From: Rhodosorus marinus
Taxonomy: Eukaryota; Rhodophyta; Stylonematophyceae; Stylonematales; Stylonemataceae
Assembly (NCBI GenBank): GCA_029953675.1
Contig: JAMWBK010000013.1
Location: 682,001 to 746,000, forward strand
Direction of reading: 5' to 3'
DNA: 64,000 nucleotides
Positions within the stretch are counted from its first letter, which is position 1, and each line of letters opens with the position of its first letter. Position numbers and translations under genes: made by a program. The notes beneath the pieces are model-generated. The model searched no databases and was not told the DNA's origin. It saw only the letters and a program-made list of their open reading frames with translations. Positions 1 to 10,454 of this stretch are shown here, piece by piece.

Positions 1-273
1 TAGTCTGGGCACAGAAGATACGCTCTCAATGTCCTCCCCCATCTTAAAGCCGCTCTCTTTCAACCGAGCATTTGACGCCTTGTATTCGTTGTAAGCCTGC
101 TCCTTCTCCTCCAGCTTCATCAGATACTCAAAACAAGCCTGACATCGGTCCTCTGACAGCACCTTGCTGGAGGCACTTGACCCAATCGGATCCCCAAAAA
201 TCTTCCGCATTTCCAGGACAAATTCGTCCTCGGAAACGCAAACATGCTCGCTGCCAATCGGTGCCGTGTTCAT
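1..273 (-). CDS. N-terminal part of an unidentified protein, cut by the window edge
   Basis: An open frame runs from an ATG at 273 to the left edge (91 codons, no stop). The peptide starts MNTAPIGSEH and is rich in Glu, Lys and Ser, with a helical stretch around LMKLEEKEQAYNEYK that could form a coiled coil. I do not recognise the family and see no signal peptide. Supporting a real gene: upstream (about 300-760 on the given strand) lies the C-rich leader seen in front of the other minus-strand genes here, followed by an AT-rich core at about 800-960. The downstream part, including any introns, is outside the window. Confidence 0.5.
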   Translation of the reverse strand, partial: MNTAPIGSEHVCVSEDEFVLEMRKIFGDPIGSSASSKVLSEDRCQACFEYLMKLEEKEQAYNEYKASNARLKESGFKMGEDIESVSSVPRL

Positions 274-1717
274 CCCTCCGAACACCAGAACTTGGGGGGA
301 CACCCAAAAGCAGTCCGCTCCCCCACCCCGCCTCCACCCAGAAAACTAAAAAAAGGCCAAAAGCAGCAAGCACACAACCTAACCAAAACTCATCTCTCCA
401 CAAACCCAATAAAATCGAAATTCCACCAGCTCCCGCCTCCCCCTCGCCCCACCCTTCCCTCCACAACAACCAGTCAACTCAATCCCTTCAAATCCAACAA
501 CCTCCACCCTTTTCAATTCCCCAAGTCAATCTGCTCACTCCTATCAGCTACGACCTCAATTCCAAAAAAAGGGAGCCCCCTGCACCTCCCAGGATACAAC
601 ACCTCTAAACTGACCCTCTCTCTCTCTCATCACACAAATCTCTCTTCACCCACCTACCCTCCTGCTCTCCACTACCTACCTCTCCAAAATGACTTTAAAG
701 GGCCCAACAACTCTACCCCTCTCACTCCACAAATGAGAACCGACACTTAAGCCCAAAACGTGAAAAAGCCAGCAATTTTGGGAGAAAACAAATGCGTAAA
801 TGTGGACTTCATATCCGCCCAAAAAACTATTTCAAAAAAACAAAATAATAAGAATAGTCATAATAAAGAAAAAAAAAAGGAGCCAGCCAGCCAGCCAGCC
901 AACCATCCAGTCATCCAAAATATTCAAATATATCATTATTTTCTAATTCATATAAAATTCATTTTAGGAAGGGGGGAGGGGGGTTTTTGTAATTGAATGG
1001 GCTGAATATAGGAGGGAGGGGAGGTGGGTTACATAAATGTACAATTAGTTATTTTTTGTTATGTATTATTTAGTTTCTGAATTTTCTATGGTGAGAGAAA
1101 GGGGGAGAGAGGAGGGTGGATCTGGATTGATAGGGCGTGTGGGGTAAGCAAAAAAAAAAGGAAGAGTTGACTTAATGTATGTTGAATAGCGTTTGGGGTT
1201 GGGTGAAATATTCTATCTTTGTTCATGTGGAAATCCCGTCGTTGTAATTCTTTGTAAAAAGAATTGATTTTCTAGTTCGATGGGGGGAAGCTGAGGATTA
1301 GAAAAGGGGGGGGAAGGGGTGGGGTAATATATCATTTGGTTCAACGATAATTTTGAAGTTTTTTTGAAAGAATAGTTTTCCAATAAAGTTTTTACTGCTA
1401 TAAGTGAGAAATGAGGAAATCTATTTATTCAAAGATTTATGGATTCTTGTGGATAGGAGCGAGATATTTCAGGAATACTGTTGATTGGACAGATGTCACC
1501 GCCGTCGAGCCAACTAATATCTAAGATGAGATTCACACTGCATTTTTCGACGTAATATTATTATCTTTGGTAACCAATCGAATCGTTTTCTCTGCAGACA
1601 TTTGCATGAATTGTATAACTTTTAATAAAATCGCTTTAACCAACGTGAATTTTTTCATGCGATGATTCTTTGAGAACATTATTTATTAATGAAATCCGAA
1701 GATATTTTTCTGAAAGC
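274..1717. other. Intergenic: divergent-promoter-like region
   Basis: About 300-760 is C-rich, about 780-960 is A/T-rich, and about 965-1340 carries runs of G (such as at 968-982 and 1300-1320). This is the arrangement seen between divergent genes elsewhere in the window. The C-rich part fits the leader of the minus-strand gene ending at 273. The G-rich part would predict a plus-strand gene further right, but I find no convincing plus-strand coding exon between 1340 and 2870. The long Pro/Ser-rich frames here are products of C-rich composition. Confidence 0.4.
881..900. repeat. (AGCC)5 tetranucleotide microsatellite
   Basis: Five perfect AGCC units sit directly after an A-rich run and are followed by imperfect units (AACC, ATCC). 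It is a simple sequence repeat in the intergenic AT-rich core, with no visible coding role. Confidence 0.9.
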
Positions 1718-1948
1718 CTACAAATTTTTTCCATAGAAGAAAGAAGCAGGTAACTTGTTTGCCCAACCAGATTTCTTAGGTTGAGTTTTGCAGATAGGAA
1801 TGGTGCCGTTGGAGCAATCGATTGCACCAACAACTGCCGAATACGTAATCTGGGAGAGTGTCAGCGTGCTTGGTGGCACTCCTGAGTGAACGCAACCTAG
1901 TTGCAACGGGGAAAGCGCTCTGCGCAATCTCCGTATTAGAATGAGCAA
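1718..1948 (-). mobile_element. Possible decayed PIF/Harbinger-type transposase fragment
   Basis: The minus-strand frame contains VVGAIDCSNGTIPICK followed by a WANK and SFFYG context. This resembles the first catalytic Asp block of PIF/Harbinger (DDE_Tnp_4) transposases, where GAIDgThIPI is typical. Upstream sequence in neighbouring minus frames (to about 2090) is coding-like but broken by stops and frame changes, as in a relic. I see no second or third acidic block and no terminal inverted repeats. The alternative is a chance match over about 30 residues. Confidence 0.35.
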
Positions 1949-3072
1949 CCTGGCGAATGTCGGCGATCATCATGGGGTTGCAATGGAGGAGGCGGAATCG
2001 CCATACGTGGTTATATCCGATATTCAGAAAACAGTTGCTTAGGAACAGGGGGAGTGGACTTGCGGAGTAGTGAGACCTCCTGATCTGCACAGACGGATGA
2101 AATCAAGCGTATGCTCAGCTGAGCTGATGACTGTTTAGTTTCTTCACGTGAAACTTCCATCTCTAGTTCAGTGCCATATGATCATGATGTCGGGGCCAGA
2201 GTCAGGAGACCCCTCGTACCTGGGCTAGTCCGCACTGTCCCATGAGCATTCTCACAAGGACGTCTTTTCGAAAGCTTTCCTTCCATTCTGTGGGTTTGGA
2301 GAACATCTGTAGGTCACCCGTCGGGCCTCGGTCTTATCGGCTCACGAGCGTTTCTGTGAGAGTCGAAGCTAGTCGCTTTGCGGGGCTGCATTGACTGCTT
2401 GGAATTGATTTTCCGCTAAATGTATGCGTTGTCACTGCGGGGACTTGCGTTTTAGACAGGTGCTGACAAGCGTACACCACTACGAATCTAAGATGGGCGA
2501 AACTACTCCTGGTACTGGAGCTTGCAGCTGCTCATTTTTATGAAGGGAGCGGGGCTTTGCATCGCTTGTCACTGCGGTGCCCCGGGGACATGGTACATGA
2601 AAAAAGCCCTTGACGGACTTTCCTCCGAGGAGTGAAGAGTTCTGTCGATGCCCTCTCTGGAGATGTGCGGGAGTAGTGCGGTGAACATCAACTCGCTCAG
2701 ATTTTACTCATACTCATTTTGGCGGAATCAGCCGTTTCTAGCCGCCACACAAGAGGTATTGATGGTGAAGCCGGAACCGTTCCTGAGCAGCTTCCTCGAA
2801 CAGGCGTTACCTTACCACACCCCATAAAAGATCCCGCAAAGAAACATACATAAGACTCAACAGATATTTGTCGTCCACCGGGCAACTACGAAGCTCCATC
2901 TTCCAGGGCCCTTCCGCAGAATATGTGAATACAGACTCCGGCCTCCTCCTTAAGGAGGAATATTTAGGGGTTGAGAAGGCAGCAGGGTTGACTCGCGAGA
3001 TGACGCCGCCAGGTGCTTTTGAACGATCTCAGTGGCATAGTCTCGAGTCTCGATTGTCTTCCACGGCATCTA
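1949..3072. other. Intergenic region without a recognised gene
   Basis: This lies between the possible transposase relic and the 3' end of kinase 1. Several short frames exist on both strands, but none has recognisable motifs or a splice pattern that extends it. A short phrase (TTGTCACTGCGG) occurs twice, near 2430 and 2570. The right part is probably 3' untranslated and flanking sequence of kinase 1. Confidence 0.3.
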
Positions 3073-4766
3073 CTACTCTTCTTGGGACAACTGGCTCAAT
3101 TTCTTCAACGTGATAACCGCATTCACAGCTTTTCGGAACTTGCGCTTCGTGGAGTGCAGCTCTCTTAAATCGTTCGTCAATGGTTCCGAACAGCAAGTGT
3201 GCGGGTCGCAAAGCCATTTGTGATTCAACGCAGCAACGGCAGTTAGACGCTTAGCCGGGTCAACCTGCAGCAGAGAGCGAATCAGACTCTGAGCATCCTC
3301 TGAGACAGTTGACCACTGCCGCGGTGGGAAAGCATAGCGTCCCGTCGCAATCTTCCTCAAGCACTCGCGATCCGTTTTCCCAAAGAAGGGCATCTTTCCG
3401 GACAGCATAATGTAAAGAATTACACCTGCAGCCCACATATCCACAGCAAAGTCGTAGGGCTTTCTCATGACTACTTCTGGTGCTACATAACCCGGTGTGC
3501 CGATAAGCTCTCCATCGTTGATCTTATCTTCGGTCGCGCTTGCCAGCCCAAAATCGCTGAGCTTCACAACTAACGGCCAGCTCGAGTCCTTACAGAGCAC
3601 GTTCTCAGGTTTCAAGTCCCGGTGAACAATGTGATGGAGGTGGAGGAAAGATATTGCCTGGACGATACTCCTCATAACCATACTTGCGTCCTGTTGTGAG
3701 CCGCATCCACAAACGAAGCAAGAAAAAACGGAAGGGATGTCAAGAACCCTTCAGACGACGTTCCATTTCGGAGCAGCTGCTTCAGTCGTCCGTGGAGACA
3801 CGCACCTTCTCACTGAAACGGCCCCTATCTGCAATTTGGTCGAACAGCTCCCCACCACGCATCAACTCCATTACGATGTCCAGCTCGTTTTGCTGCTCGA
3901 AAATGTCGTACCTACGGGCATGTCAACCCCTCCCATTAACAACAATTCCAATACAGTTAAACACCGCCGCGACATTTCAAGCCAGTCTACTTACGTTCGA
4001 ACAATGCCCGGGTGAAATATTGTACTGGCAATTCGAGACTCAACTGCAATAAATTGCAACTCCTCCGGAACCTTTTGTACAACCTTGACTGCATACTCCG
4101 TCCCAGTGGCTCTACCTCTCGCGAGATAAACTCGAGCAAATGCGCCTTCTCCAAGCACCCGGTCAAGTTCGTAAAAGTCTTGCGTGTTCTGTTTTCCGAA
4201 ATAAAACACACCGGGAATGATTTGTTTTTTTCAGAGCGTGCGCTAGACTTGTGCCCACGAGCTCTGCGAATGTCCTTCGCTCGATCCACGTACGCTATCA
4301 ACTGCGGTGCACAGCTTTGGAACGACTTGGTCAAAAAACACCTGGGAATCGTCCGGAACGAATCTCTCGTCACCATTAGCCAGCGGAATGATCAGTATTT
4401 TTCTACCAGTGCCTTCCTCAGTCTCAAGTCGGTAGGGGTTTGCTCGGAGATTCGTAACCCACAAAGCCGGACTATCCTGTCCTTGTCACGAGGAGTTATC
4501 CGAAGGCGCTCGAACCGGTAAATAACGGTTCGTCACAGTTTCAAATTCACCAGCCAAAGGGCAGAGGAAAGACAAAGCAGTAGAACAACAAGTTGGGCTA
4601 GGAGGGCTAAGCATACCGGAGCCGTGTGACATGACAGGTACGGGCCTTCTAAACGAAGAAGCCTTCGCGTTCGACATCCAAAGAACCTTCCATACTTCTC
4701 AAACCATTGCTCAGTCTTCAAATCCTTCAACTCCAAAGAGTACAGCTTGGTCAAACAATCCACCAT
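3073..4766 (-). CDS. PH-domain CaMK-type serine/threonine protein kinase (kinase 1)
   Basis: Five exons on the minus strand: 4766-4617, 4476-4294, 4188-3995, 3911-3806 and 3690-3073; phases agree and give 416 residues. Residues about 10-105 form a PH-like domain (tryptophan near the start, the LSCH strand, then LWVTNL). The kinase follows: glycine loop GEGAFA at 124-129, VAIK-type Lys146, HRD at 234-236, DFG at 257-259, APE at 281-283 and SLLQVDPAKRL in subdomain XI. The tail KRKFRKAVNAVITLKKL resembles the autoinhibitory/calmodulin-binding segment of CaMK and CDPK enzymes; no EF hands follow. It should phosphorylate Ser/Thr, and the PH domain suggests phosphoinositide or membrane targeting. 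It is paralogous to the gene at 56897-59575, with matching intron positions. The upstream GTG at 4796 is not a plausible start; an in-frame stop lies just before it. Confidence 0.9.
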
Positions 4767-6471
4767 CTCGTGGTTCCAATTAACCCCTCCCCCCACCTAT
4801 CCGCTATAAATAATAAAATATCAAGGACAATAAACCCCTTACCAACAAGCCTTCCTTCTTCCCAACTATTCTGCCCTTTCAGAGAAGAATAAGACAGGTC
4901 GAGAATTGCTCCTATCCTCCTCGCTATATCGTCAACCTTCCCACGTGTTTTTTACGTGCAGAAATCGTCCCTCCCCCTCATCATACTACTGCGCGAAGTG
5001 ACTGTCTTAACGTCCTCAACAATTGCTACCTCAAAAAATGACACAATCGAGTTGGGAAAATGTCGTTCACTCGTTCCTGATGAAGAAAATGCGTTTATCT
5101 ACCCCTATGATATCTAAAAATTGTACTGGCATTAATACCCTATATTATTTACGTTTTTCATACTTGATGGGTTTTAAGGATTTCTTTTACCCATCTGGTC
5201 GGAATCTTTTTTCCAGTGCAAACTTGGGGCATGTTTTCATCTAGATTTAGAAATAGACGGTTGTAGAAATTCTTGATTTGGGCAGTTTCGTAAGTGCTTA
5301 CTTGCACGGTGGTTGTTGAAACGGATGTTGTTTGCCATGTTTACGTGTGAGGCCAAATTCTGACGCACGGCACTGATCACAGAGTTAGAGCTGAGGTTTG
5401 CCCAATTTTCCCTTGCACAAGGAGCTGAAATGGGAGGTCGAGTCGAAGCCGGCCCTGAGGAACCGAGCCCACGCTCGCGCGCATGCGGAGAGCGTGCACC
5501 TCTCAACTCTGGTTGAGGCCCCAGGCAGCTGATGCCCACTGTAATTTTCGGTCAGCTTGGGCGACTAACGATGCCAAGCATTCAAAATGTACCGAAAGCA
5601 AGCGCCTCCAAAGACCCGTGTCAGAGGACCTACGCCGAGTGAATCCCTGGCTGTGCGCCTTAACGAGCTGGCAGCACAGTATCACACTACCTTGGGCAAA
5701 TTCTCACAGTCGGAAAAACAAAGTATCGCGAATAAAAGTCATTGGAAAACGGGTTTTGCCCAGAGCGAGCATCTATAGAAGCTTCTACAAAGCCTTGCTA
5801 GCACCTCCCCTCCCGTTGCAGTCCTAAACCTGAGGGTTCCAGCAGTATGTTTCGAAAGCGATCATCATCCCCTATTTTATCAACATGGCTTGATTTTGAT
5901 TGAGCAAAAAAAACCTTTTCCGAAACACCTAATTACTTAACTTAAACAATATATTTATAGCCAATAAAAACAATTAAAGTCTCGGTAATCGATTTTAGAT
6001 AACTTAATTGGTTTGTGGTACTCTATTCAGCATAAGTTTGACAGTAAGTGAAATCTTATTCGTGCAATAGAAGCACAGAATTTTCTTAAATGAACATTAC
6101 ATGTTTTTAATTGGTTAGATGTTTTATTGTTATGCATTAAGTTTTATCTGTAGGCTGAGTTTTATTTGTTTTTTTCTTTATGTTGCCCGAGGTTAGACTT
6201 TGGGATGATTTTCGATCGATTTTCAACGACCGCTTTGAATGGTAAAATCTTCCTAGGTGGAGGTGCGGGCATAGTCTTATGTAGCGGAAGAGTTGGAGCT
6301 ATTGGCATGGTAGGGTTTGGGTGTGAGGTTGCGTGTGCACTTTGCTGAACGGGTTGAACCGCCTCCTCCTCCCCGCTTTTGCATTTGAGTCATATAAAGA
6401 CTGATTATCCGTGTCCAAAAAACAGATCTGCTGGGTACTTGTCTGCCTGTGTTCACTGCGCAACGTTCGAG
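4767..6471. other. Intergenic region between kinase 1 and the MOSC gene
   Basis: About 4770-5000 is C-rich, matching the leader of the minus-strand kinase. About 5870-6180 is AT-rich and may be the promoter core of the plus-strand MOSC gene. Between them a 63-codon plus-strand frame (5587-5778, starting MYRKQAPPKTRVRG) has coding-like composition but no recognised motif, so I do not call it a gene. Confidence 0.35.
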
Positions 6472-7481
6472 ATGGGTGCTAAGACTTCTAAAGAGATGGT
6501 CGTCGGAAAGGTTTCAGAGATCAATATCTATCCTCTGAAATCTGGACGTGGATATTCTGTAGAGAATGCGGAAATTTGGGAATCTGGTCTAAAAGGCGAT
6601 AGAGAGTTTATCCTTGTGGACGAGACAGGGAATTTCACTTCCCAACGCAAGATTCCTTCCATGGCGACATTGGTGCTGACGAGACCAGATGAAAAAAGCC
6701 TCCTTATTAGCTATGGTGGAAAGGAGATATACACAGGACCCCTCGTCGAGGATGGTGCTGTGGAGACACTGACAATCTGGGGAGAAGACGTTCCCGGCAC
6801 TTTTCAAGGCGAGGCGTCGTCTACAGCAATTTCCAACGCCCTGAATGTCCCAGGCCTTCGGCTCTTTGTAAGTACAGACGTGGTGGCTCAGTATCTGGCA
6901 TCAAAGACTAGTATTCTCACGCTCTGCGGTTCTTGCGCTTGACTTATAGTGGGCGGGACCATCCCAGCTGCGGGATGTTGAGCAGGGCTTTGCTGTTGGA
7001 GGCAATCATCGTGTCAAGTATCCAGATGAATATCCTTTCCTTCTCACCACAACGGCATCCCTGGCCGACCTGAACTCGAGGATAGACACCTCGGTCCCGA
7101 TGAACCGATTCCGTCCGAACATTGTGGTCGACGGTGACTTCACGGCGTGGGCGGAGGAGGGCTGGCACCAAATCAGGATTAACAACGTGACATATCAGGT
7201 ATTCTGAACAGCTTCTTTCGTTGGAAAGGATTTCTGATGGTGAGCTATGTTACTGATTATGTCACGGATGCATGTTACTCCCACAGGCCTGCAAGAAATG
7301 TTCCAGATGCAAAGTCCCTACCGTTGACCAGGATACCGGTGAGCACGACTCCGGAGAATCTATGAAGGTCCTCAAGTCGTATCGCTCTGTCAAGTCAGAA
7401 GTCTTCTTCGGGATGAATCTCGTTCACGAGCAGAAGGAGGGCACTATCAACGTAGGTGATGACGTTATTCTCGTGTCATAA
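6472..7481 (+). CDS. MOSC-domain protein of the mARC (mitochondrial amidoxime reducing component) type
   Basis: Three exons: 6472-6867, 6950-7198 and 7287-7481, all in phase 0, giving 279 residues. The N-terminal MOSC beta-barrel part reads VSEINIYPLKSGRG, and the C-terminal half carries SLADLNSRI, NRFRPNIVVDG, CSRCKVPTVDQDTG and GTINVGDDVILV, all close to mARC proteins. mARC enzymes bind the sulfurated molybdenum cofactor and reduce N-hydroxylated substrates with cytochrome b5; the conserved cysteine lies in the KKCSRC segment (Cys220/Cys223). An in-frame ATG at 6379 would add 31 residues, but the ATG at 6472 gives MGAKTSKE, a good N-myristoylation signal, and lies nearer the conserved barrel. 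Animal mARCs use a transmembrane anchor instead, which is absent here. Confidence 0.88.
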
Positions 7482-7938
7482 ATCACCCGAGACCCATTCT
7501 GTCTGGAACGTCGGAGACCTAGGAAATTTTTGGTTTCTCGCGTACTGCAGGCGCTCCGGGAGTACCTCGGATTCCCCCAGACTACGACGAATGACTCCGT
7601 TTCTGGACAGTGCGTATATTCTGGCTCAGCCGGGAGTCATGAGGGTATGAAGGGATGTATGTACAGTGCTTGGGCGCGTTGTTCATCTTTGGGCGCAGAA
7701 ACTCTAGTTTTAGGAAGTTCAGATTTCGGTCCAAGCCTGGACTGAGCTACTAGCGGGGAGGCTATACAATCAGTCGAACTTAAAGATGGGAATTGATTGG
7801 GATCATGCCGCTCCATACTCGCCTTTAAGCCTTGGGATTGCAGAAAGAGGAAATTCATTAATTTTACGATTAGTGAGAGTAAATGCTGTGTCAGTCTAGA
7901 TTAGTTGTGAAAGACTGGTCGCACACAATGCAACTTCG
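7482..7938. other. 3' flank of the MOSC gene, no gene seen
   Basis: Short overlapping frames occur on both strands without motifs. This is likely 3' untranslated and intergenic sequence leading into the inverted repeat at 7939. Confidence 0.3.
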
Positions 7939-8042
7939 AGAAAGAATGCTAAATGCGAGGCCTAGGCGAGGCAACTCCAAGCGCCTTCTCCTGAGGACTC
8001 TTCAGGTTTCCTTGCCTAGGCCTCGCATTTACGATTCTTTCT
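7939..8042. repeat. 33-bp imperfect inverted repeat (hairpin) with 38-nt loop
   Basis: The left arm 7939-7971 is the reverse complement of the right arm 8010-8042 at 30 of 33 positions; the differences are a GC/CG swap and one G/A. The shared core is AAATGCGAGGCCTAGGC. A transcript would fold into a long, nearly perfect stem with a 38-nt loop, in the size range of a microRNA precursor. It could equally be a small inverted-repeat element, or part of the decayed Copia sequence that begins just to the right. Confidence 0.85.
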
Positions 8043-8226
8043 GTAAGTTGTATTGCTGGGTTGCCCCATCTGATGTACTACATTCTGAGTCTCACCCGAC
8101 TGCTGACACTTGGTACGTCGTCATCAACGATGAGGTAGTTCCTTTAAAAAGGAGAGACTCGGTACCAACTCCTCGTCTGGAGCGGATAACGAAGTTTTCG
8201 GGTGGAAGGATGAGCACCTGAGTGGA

Positions 8227-8640
8227 ATGACGACGAGTCGGATTGGGAAGACTGTCCAGATCAGGAAGGAACACAAACTCAAGTGGAAGACTGTTTCGTC
8301 AGAGCCGGAGAATCTATCCGAGGATACCAAGATAAATGAGAACAATGACGAACATGGGATTGGGACATCTCAGGTTCCAAGATCTGAACGAGTGGGATAC
8401 CAGTTGCAGCCTGACGCTCTCGCAAGCTTGAAGGCCGTTGACGCAGATCAACAAGATCAACACCAGATGGAACCTCGGAATGCAAAGGAGGCAATAGAAG
8501 GTGTTGATAAGGACTTCAGGAGCTTTGCTCTGGCGGAGGAAATAACATCGGTCAACAAGCGTCATGCTTGGGACATAGTGTCTCAGCCGGAACACCAGAA
8601 ACCGCTTAACACGAGAGGGAATCACAGAGATGATTGACAA
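8227..8640 (+). mobile_element. Fragment of a Ty1/Copia polyprotein (start of the reverse transcriptase)
   Basis: The plus-strand frame 8227-8637 ends with EPRNAKEAIEGVDKDF and then AEEITSVNKRHAWDIVSQPE. This matches the standard beginning of the Copia reverse transcriptase domain (EAmxgpdxxxWxxAmxeEixsLxxNxTWxlVxxP). Upstream is the low-complexity hydrophilic linker usual between Copia integrase and reverse transcriptase. The coding match breaks off within about 35 residues of the RT domain, before any catalytic Asp, so this is a dead fragment. Confidence 0.6.
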
Positions 8641-9782
8641 ACCTAAGATTGATGCATCAACACCAAGTCCAGCTGTATTGGTGGAGCCTGAAGTGCTTCA
8701 GTCTCCACCAACACAGCTCCCTCATTCAGGCCAAACCCTGTTCAAGAACCATATCCATTGGGCAGAAAACGTGACGAGTGGAAGAGAGGCACTCAGGTCT
8801 CTAAAGACTCGACCTGATGAGCTTTGAAGTCCAAAGTTGATTCAGTCTAGTGCAGTTTTCCCCCGTGAGGCACTGTTGACTGATCGACCTTCAACTTTCT
8901 TGACAAGCTTCCTCGGCATCGAGGTCCAATTCTGCCGTCAACCTTCATAACTTGCTCAAACCTCACCAAGGCTCCCCCAGTTGCCTCAGCTCCATGTCGA
9001 CACATGCATTAAAATGATGGACTAAAGCTGCAGCCTCCCCAGGAATTTGCTGACGCGGAGGCGGGCAGTGAAAGCAATGGCTGTGTAGAGGCGAGGAAGG
9101 ACATTGAGGAAGATTTTTGGTTCGGACTCTTGGAGACGAAGGGAAAGGCTAGGAGGGCCCACCACTCCACTGTTCTTTTGACGGCATACGCAAGAGTTTG
9201 TTTTCCTAACGGCGATCAGCTTCCGGTGCCTGCTCTAGTTCATTGTCGCTCGGACGTCCAAAATAAACGTTCTCGTTCTAGAAAAAAAAAGAGAGAACCA
9301 TCGCCATAGTTTAGACGATCCAACTCAAAAGTTTACTCCTAGTAGAGAGAAGTTTTATGATCTAAAACAATTTTTTGATTTTTGGGTCGAATACGTTCTA
9401 TTATATGAGTTTTAATGCGTAAAACTGAGTCACCGAAAAGTACCGCCAACGAAAGTACGGTTTTGTTTTTCGGTTGTTATATTGAGGGTGATGACGTACC
9501 TACTCCTTTGACATTGGACGCGGTTAATATGGGGATAGGTTTCCTGGGGACGTGTGGGGAGGGAGTGGTGGGGCTGGTGGGAGAACGGGGGAGAGTGAGG
9601 AGGGATGAGGATCGCAGAAGTTGGAGATTTGAAGAGGAGGAGGTAGTTGAAGGAAGTGTGAACGTGTTTGTTCGTAGGTAGGTTTTTTCTTTGTTTTTTT
9701 TTGTTCAGTCTATATATTTGGGTTGGGGATCTGGGTGAGGCATTTTTAGGGGGGGGGGGGAGGTGCGTTGAGGTTGGAAGAC
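8641..9782. other. Intergenic region and G-rich leader of the ALYREF-type gene
   Basis: About 8640-9300 holds only short unsupported frames and may be decayed element sequence. About 9300-9400 is AT-rich. About 9540-9770 is strongly G-rich, with a run of about 12 G around 9750, the same leader type seen upstream of other plus-strand genes here. Confidence 0.4.
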
Positions 9783-10454
9783 ATGGAGGACGGAGGTGAT
9801 GATCGTGGGATGAATATCGACCGACCGCTGGAGGACATTATAAAGGAGACTAGGAAAGGCAGGGGGGGTAAGCCGAGAAAGAGCCGGCCGAAGAAAGGTG
9901 GAAAGGGGGGAGGAGATGCGATGCAAATAGATAAGAAAATCAAGACCGGAGGAATTCAAAAGGACAGCAAGAACAGGAAAAGGAAGCCTAGCGGAGTATC
10001 TGTTGGGGCTTTCAAAGCCGCGGCGGCAGAGGCCGGCCTAACCGGCTTGTCCGGAACGAGAGTTGATGTATCTAACTTGGGTCCAGGCGTTACCGAAGGG
10101 GATTTATCTGAGTTATTCGCGGGTGTAGGTCCTCTCGTCAAAGTGAAGATGATCTTTGACAAGAACCACCGCTCGTCAGGAAACGCCATAATCTTGTTCA
10201 GGAACAGATCCGACGCCGTAGAAGCCATTAAGAAGTACCACGAGGTTCCGCTCGACGGAAAACCTCTTAGTCTATCTCTTTCGACTAAGGGAGTTGGTCC
10301 AGAAAGCAAGGGAAGCACTTCTGGCGCCACCGGTGCGGTAAAGATTGTCTCTTCGCATGGCAAGCGGGTAATTACGCAATCTTCAAGGGGCTCGACCCCC
10401 AGGAGGAGGGGAGGATCAAGGAAACCGGGACGACCGAATGCAATGAGGATGTAA
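9783..10454 (+). CDS. ALYREF/THOC4-type RNA-binding mRNA-export adaptor
   Basis: A single exon from the ATG at 9783 encodes 223 residues. The start contains DRPLEDIIKETRKG, like the N-terminal UAP56-binding motif of ALY/REF proteins (MSLDDIIK). A basic Gly/Lys/Arg-rich region follows, then one RRM at about 92-167 (TRVDVSNLGPGVTEGDLSEL at the start, YHEVPLDGKPLSLSLS at the end), whose VPLDGKP strand is typical of ALY. The tail is again Arg/Gly-rich. Known family members bridge the TREX complex and the export receptor NXF1 in the nucleus. A TTG upstream (9768) is in frame but is not a likely start. The usual second helicase-binding motif at the extreme C-terminus is not evident. Confidence 0.9.
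   Translation: MEDGGDDRGMNIDRPLEDIIKETRKGRGGKPRKSRPKKGGKGGGDAMQIDKKIKTGGIQKDSKNRKRKPSGVSVGAFKAAAAEAGLTGLSGTRVDVSNLGPGVTEGDLSELFAGVGPLVKVKMIFDKNHRSSGNAIILFRNRSDAVEAIKKYHEVPLDGKPLSLSLSTKGVGPESKGSTSGATGAVKIVSSHGKRVITQSSRGSTPRRRGGSRKPGRPNAMRM

Noticed and set aside
72-750. Long plus-strand open frames rich in Pro, Ser and Thr
   Set aside because: They exist only because the C-rich leader of the minus-strand gene lacks stops; there are no motifs and overlapping frames are equally open.
3684-4521. Plus-strand frames of 90-170 codons
   Set aside because: They are antisense shadows of the kinase 1 exons, which have complete family motifs on the minus strand.
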